From Candidatus Babelota bacterium (GTDB lineage: Bacteria; Babelota; Babeliae; Babelales; Babelaceae), in assembly GCA_003174035.1 (NCBI GenBank), contig PRDV01000026.1:1-23799 (forward strand): 23,799 bases of DNA, written 5' to 3'. Position 1 is the first letter of the stretch. Each line of letters begins with the position of its first letter. Positions 22,423-23,799 of this stretch are shown here, piece by piece. The translations under genes and the position numbers were made by a program. The notes beneath the pieces are model-generated. The model worked only from the letters and a program-made list of their open reading frames with translations, ran no database searches and was not told the origin of the DNA.

Positions 22423-23367
22423 TTAGATATCGCCTTTATGAGTAAGCTGCATAAAGACTTCTTCAAGATTGTTTTTTGTACGCGTTACCGAAATGAGGGG
22501 GAGCTTCAAATCGTGAATTTGGCTTAACTTCTGATAGAGATCCTCTTGAGTAAGAATGGCTCCTGTAAAAAGTGTATGGTCTTCTTTCTCAACCATCTCC
22601 ATACCATGTAAGATAAGGCCTGAACCTTTTACATCCCCGGCGACAGCAATCTGATAATGGGTGTCTGAGACAGTTTCCAGCAATTCATGCATTGGCTGGT
22701 CTGCAATAATTTTACCTTTGTTTATAATGACTATACGCTCGCAAAGCTGTTCGGCGATATCAAGCTGATGGGTAGTTAAAACAACCGTTTTTGAGTGAAT
22801 TTTCGCAAGGTCTGCAATCCACTGTTTAATCGTGCGGGATGCTTTAACATCCAACCCAAGGGTTGGTTCATCAAGTAAAAGGATAGAAGGATCATGAATA
22901 AGCGCACACGTAATGGCAACTTTTTGCTGTGTTCCTCTCGAAAGGTCACTCACCGGAATATCCTTAACATCCCACAATTGTAAAGTATTTAAGAGGTACT
23001 CAGCATGTTTTTTGAGTCGTTTTGTTTCAACGTTCTTCAGATGGCCAAAATACATGAGATTTTGCCAGCCAGTGAGCTGCCAATAAACATTACGCGCTCC
23101 TTCAAGTACAACCCCTATAGAAGCAAGAGCCTTATTGCGGTTTTTCTTAAAGGTCAGATTATGTAATTTTACGGTTCCGCGAGAAGGCGTAATGATATCA
23201 CAAATCATTTTAATGGTGGTCGTTTTGCCTGCCCCATTAGGCCCTAAAAAGCCAATCACCTGTCCCACGGGAACTTCTAAGGTGATATTATCAACGGCGG
23301 TATACGTCGAACCATCCTTTTTGGTATAAACTTTGCTTAAATTATGTAGTTCTAAGGCAAATCTCAT
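22423..23367 (-). CDS. ABC-2 exporter ATP-binding protein
   Basis: The 314-aa ATPase powers the permease encoded just downstream. Motifs: Walker A GPNGAGKTT (42-50), Q-loop region VVLEGARNVYW (86-96), signature LSRGTQQK (142-149), Walker B ILLLDEPTLGLD (162-173) and the H-loop in VVLTTHQ (H200). The final 80 residues form the regulatory-type tail of this subfamily, ending in TRTKNNLEEVFMQLT, as in DrrA/CcmA/NodI-like exporters. The second signature residue is R instead of G, a variation seen in this subfamily. AGG about six nt ahead of the ATG at 23367 fits the start. A ~180-nt leader follows the candidate promoter, downstream of the TGASTCA cluster. Confidence 0.95.
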   Translation of the reverse strand: MRFALELHNLSKVYTKKDGSTYTAVDNITLEVPVGQVIGFLGPNGAGKTTTIKMICDIITPSRGTVKLHNLTFKKNRNKALASIGVVLEGARNVYWQLTGWQNLMYFGHLKNVETKRLKKHAEYLLNTLQLWDVKDIPVSDLSRGTQQKVAITCALIHDPSILLLDEPTLGLDVKASRTIKQWIADLAKIHSKTVVLTTHQLDIAEQLCERIVIINKGKIIADQPMHELLETVSDTHYQIAVAGDVKGSGLILHGMEMVEKEDHTLFTGAILTQEDLYQKLSQIHDLKLPLISVTRTKNNLEEVFMQLTHKGDI

Positions 23368-23484
23368 AAAAACCTGGGTGTTTTGTTCCTTGTCTTCAAT
23401 ATGCCAGAGCTCTACGTAGATAGCAACAAGTTCATGAACAGGCTTATTTGGAAGTCAGGAGATTTTTTTCGTAGGTCTGTCGAT

Positions 23485-23624
23485 TGAGTCAATTTCTGAT
23501 GCGTAATCGACTCAATTGACTCATAATTGACTCATGAGTTGAAAAAATGACTCACCTTTATAATGCCTATGGATTCGTGGTTTCAGTCTATTTTGCTCAA
23601 GAAATGACTCACGAGCGTGAGTCA
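23485..23624. promoter_or_regulatory. Cluster of TGA(C/G)TCA heptamers, candidate operator array
   Basis: Six perfect heptamers begin at 23485 (TGAGTCA), 23517, 23528, 23548 and 23605 (TGACTCA) and 23618 (TGAGTCA), with a one-mismatch copy (CGACTCA) at 23508. In random sequence about 0.02 such sites would be expected in 140 nt. They lie both upstream and downstream of the candidate promoter at 23557-23586. ACTCATGAGT at 23530-23539 is a perfect palindrome within the cluster. The array covers the space between the HAD gene and the ABC exporter operon. Confidence 0.7.
23557..23586 (-). promoter_or_regulatory. Candidate promoter of the ABC exporter operon
   Basis: On the minus strand, CTGAAA (23586-23581), an 18-nt spacer and TATAAA (23562-23557) would start transcription near 23550, inside the first downstream TGACTCA site (23548-23554). 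That position suits repression. The -35 is imperfect. Confidence 0.4.
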
Positions 23625-23625
23625 T
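23604..23625. repeat. Perfect 9-bp inverted repeat built from two TGASTCA sites
   Basis: ATGACTCAC, a GAGC loop and GTGAGTCAT form a perfect dyad starting just past the HAD stop codon on the minus strand. On that strand it is followed by TTCTT, so it could double as a weak terminator for the HAD gene. Its arms contain the same heptamer as the rest of the cluster, which favours a protein-binding role. Confidence 0.6.
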
Positions 23626-23629
23626 AATT

Positions 23630-23799
23630 TTAGATTACGTGTAGTTTATGCAGCTCATTTCTCACCTGATTATAATTTCCCTTTTCTATCAAAAGGCCCG
23701 TCATACCATAGCGCCTTGCGGCGGCAAGGTTTTCCTTTTGGTCATCGATGAGAATACAGTCGGCAGGATTGAGATCATACTTTGCAAGAAAGTGTTCAT
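23630..23799 (-). CDS. HAD-like hydrolase, C-terminal part only
   Basis: The last 55 codons of a gene that begins beyond the right edge. CILIDDQKENLAAARRYGM carries HAD motif IV (IDDxxxN) and the following helix-turn that normally ends in GxxG; here it reads GMTGLLIEKG. This fits the subfamily of small HAD phosphatases and epoxide-hydrolase-like HADs. Motifs I-III are outside the window, so substrate and activity cannot be judged. Stop codon TAA at 23632-23630. Confidence 0.85.
   Translation of the reverse strand, partial: EHFLAKYDLNPADCILIDDQKENLAAARRYGMTGLLIEKGNYNQVRNELHKLHVI

Noticed and set aside
22392..22466. Longer start for the ABC permease
   Set aside because: It would overlap the ATPase gene by 44 nt without a ribosome-binding site, while the ATG at 22391 has AGGGA ahead of it.

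Overview
The window looks like part of the reduced genome of a bacterium that lives inside, or on, a eukaryotic cell. Candidate phylum Dependentiae (TM6, relatives of Babela) is my best guess. It rests on the mix of content: many predicted secreted proteins built from eukaryote-like repeats (ankyrin, BTB/Skp1-like, WD-like propeller, LRR-like, F-box-like), few metabolic genes, a compact SUF operon, moderate-to-low GC, and weak or variable Shine-Dalgarno sites. No rRNA, tRNA or CRISPR array is present, so the taxonomy cannot be confirmed from this window.

Layout. 1-1235 is a WD-like propeller protein, possibly 5' partial. 1346-3768 is a small accessory block: an ATPase_2/DUF234 ATPase with a nuclease-like C-terminus and a double inverted-repeat promoter, a Phd/YefM-like antitoxin without a toxin, and an orphan MNT nucleotidyltransferase. 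4067-10149 is a paralogous island of one-directional, mostly exported proteins that share a BTB/Skp1-like module: one copy in the 397-aa protein, three in the 951-aa protein, one in the 398-aa protein. A small LRR-like gene and a decayed paralog (8789-8928) lie between them. The 951-aa protein ends with a piece homologous to the end of the propeller protein at the window start.

10286-14935 is the Fe-S assembly operon sufC-sufB-sufD-sufS, with overlapping or tightly coupled starts for the first three genes. 15069-17937 is a secreted ankyrin protein overlapped by a DUF6624-type gene. 18000-18300 is a transposase-less IS200/IS605-type relic that keeps a promoter and an omega-RNA-like right end. 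18363-21471 carries two more exported ankyrin proteins, a DUF6790-like membrane protein and a doubtful 68-aa ORF. 21588-23367 is an ABC-2 exporter pair (ATPase then permease, minus strand), preceded by a dense cluster of TGA(C/G)TCA sites that bracket a candidate promoter. A HAD-like hydrolase runs off the right edge.

How it fits together (inference). SUF supplies Fe-S clusters to the cell. The exported BTB/Skp1-like, F-box-like and ankyrin proteins look like candidate host-interaction factors that could dock on host ubiquitin-ligase scaffolds. The most unusual points are this BTB/Skp1 family, the orphan omega-RNA-like element, the TGASTCA array and the ATPase's paired operator.
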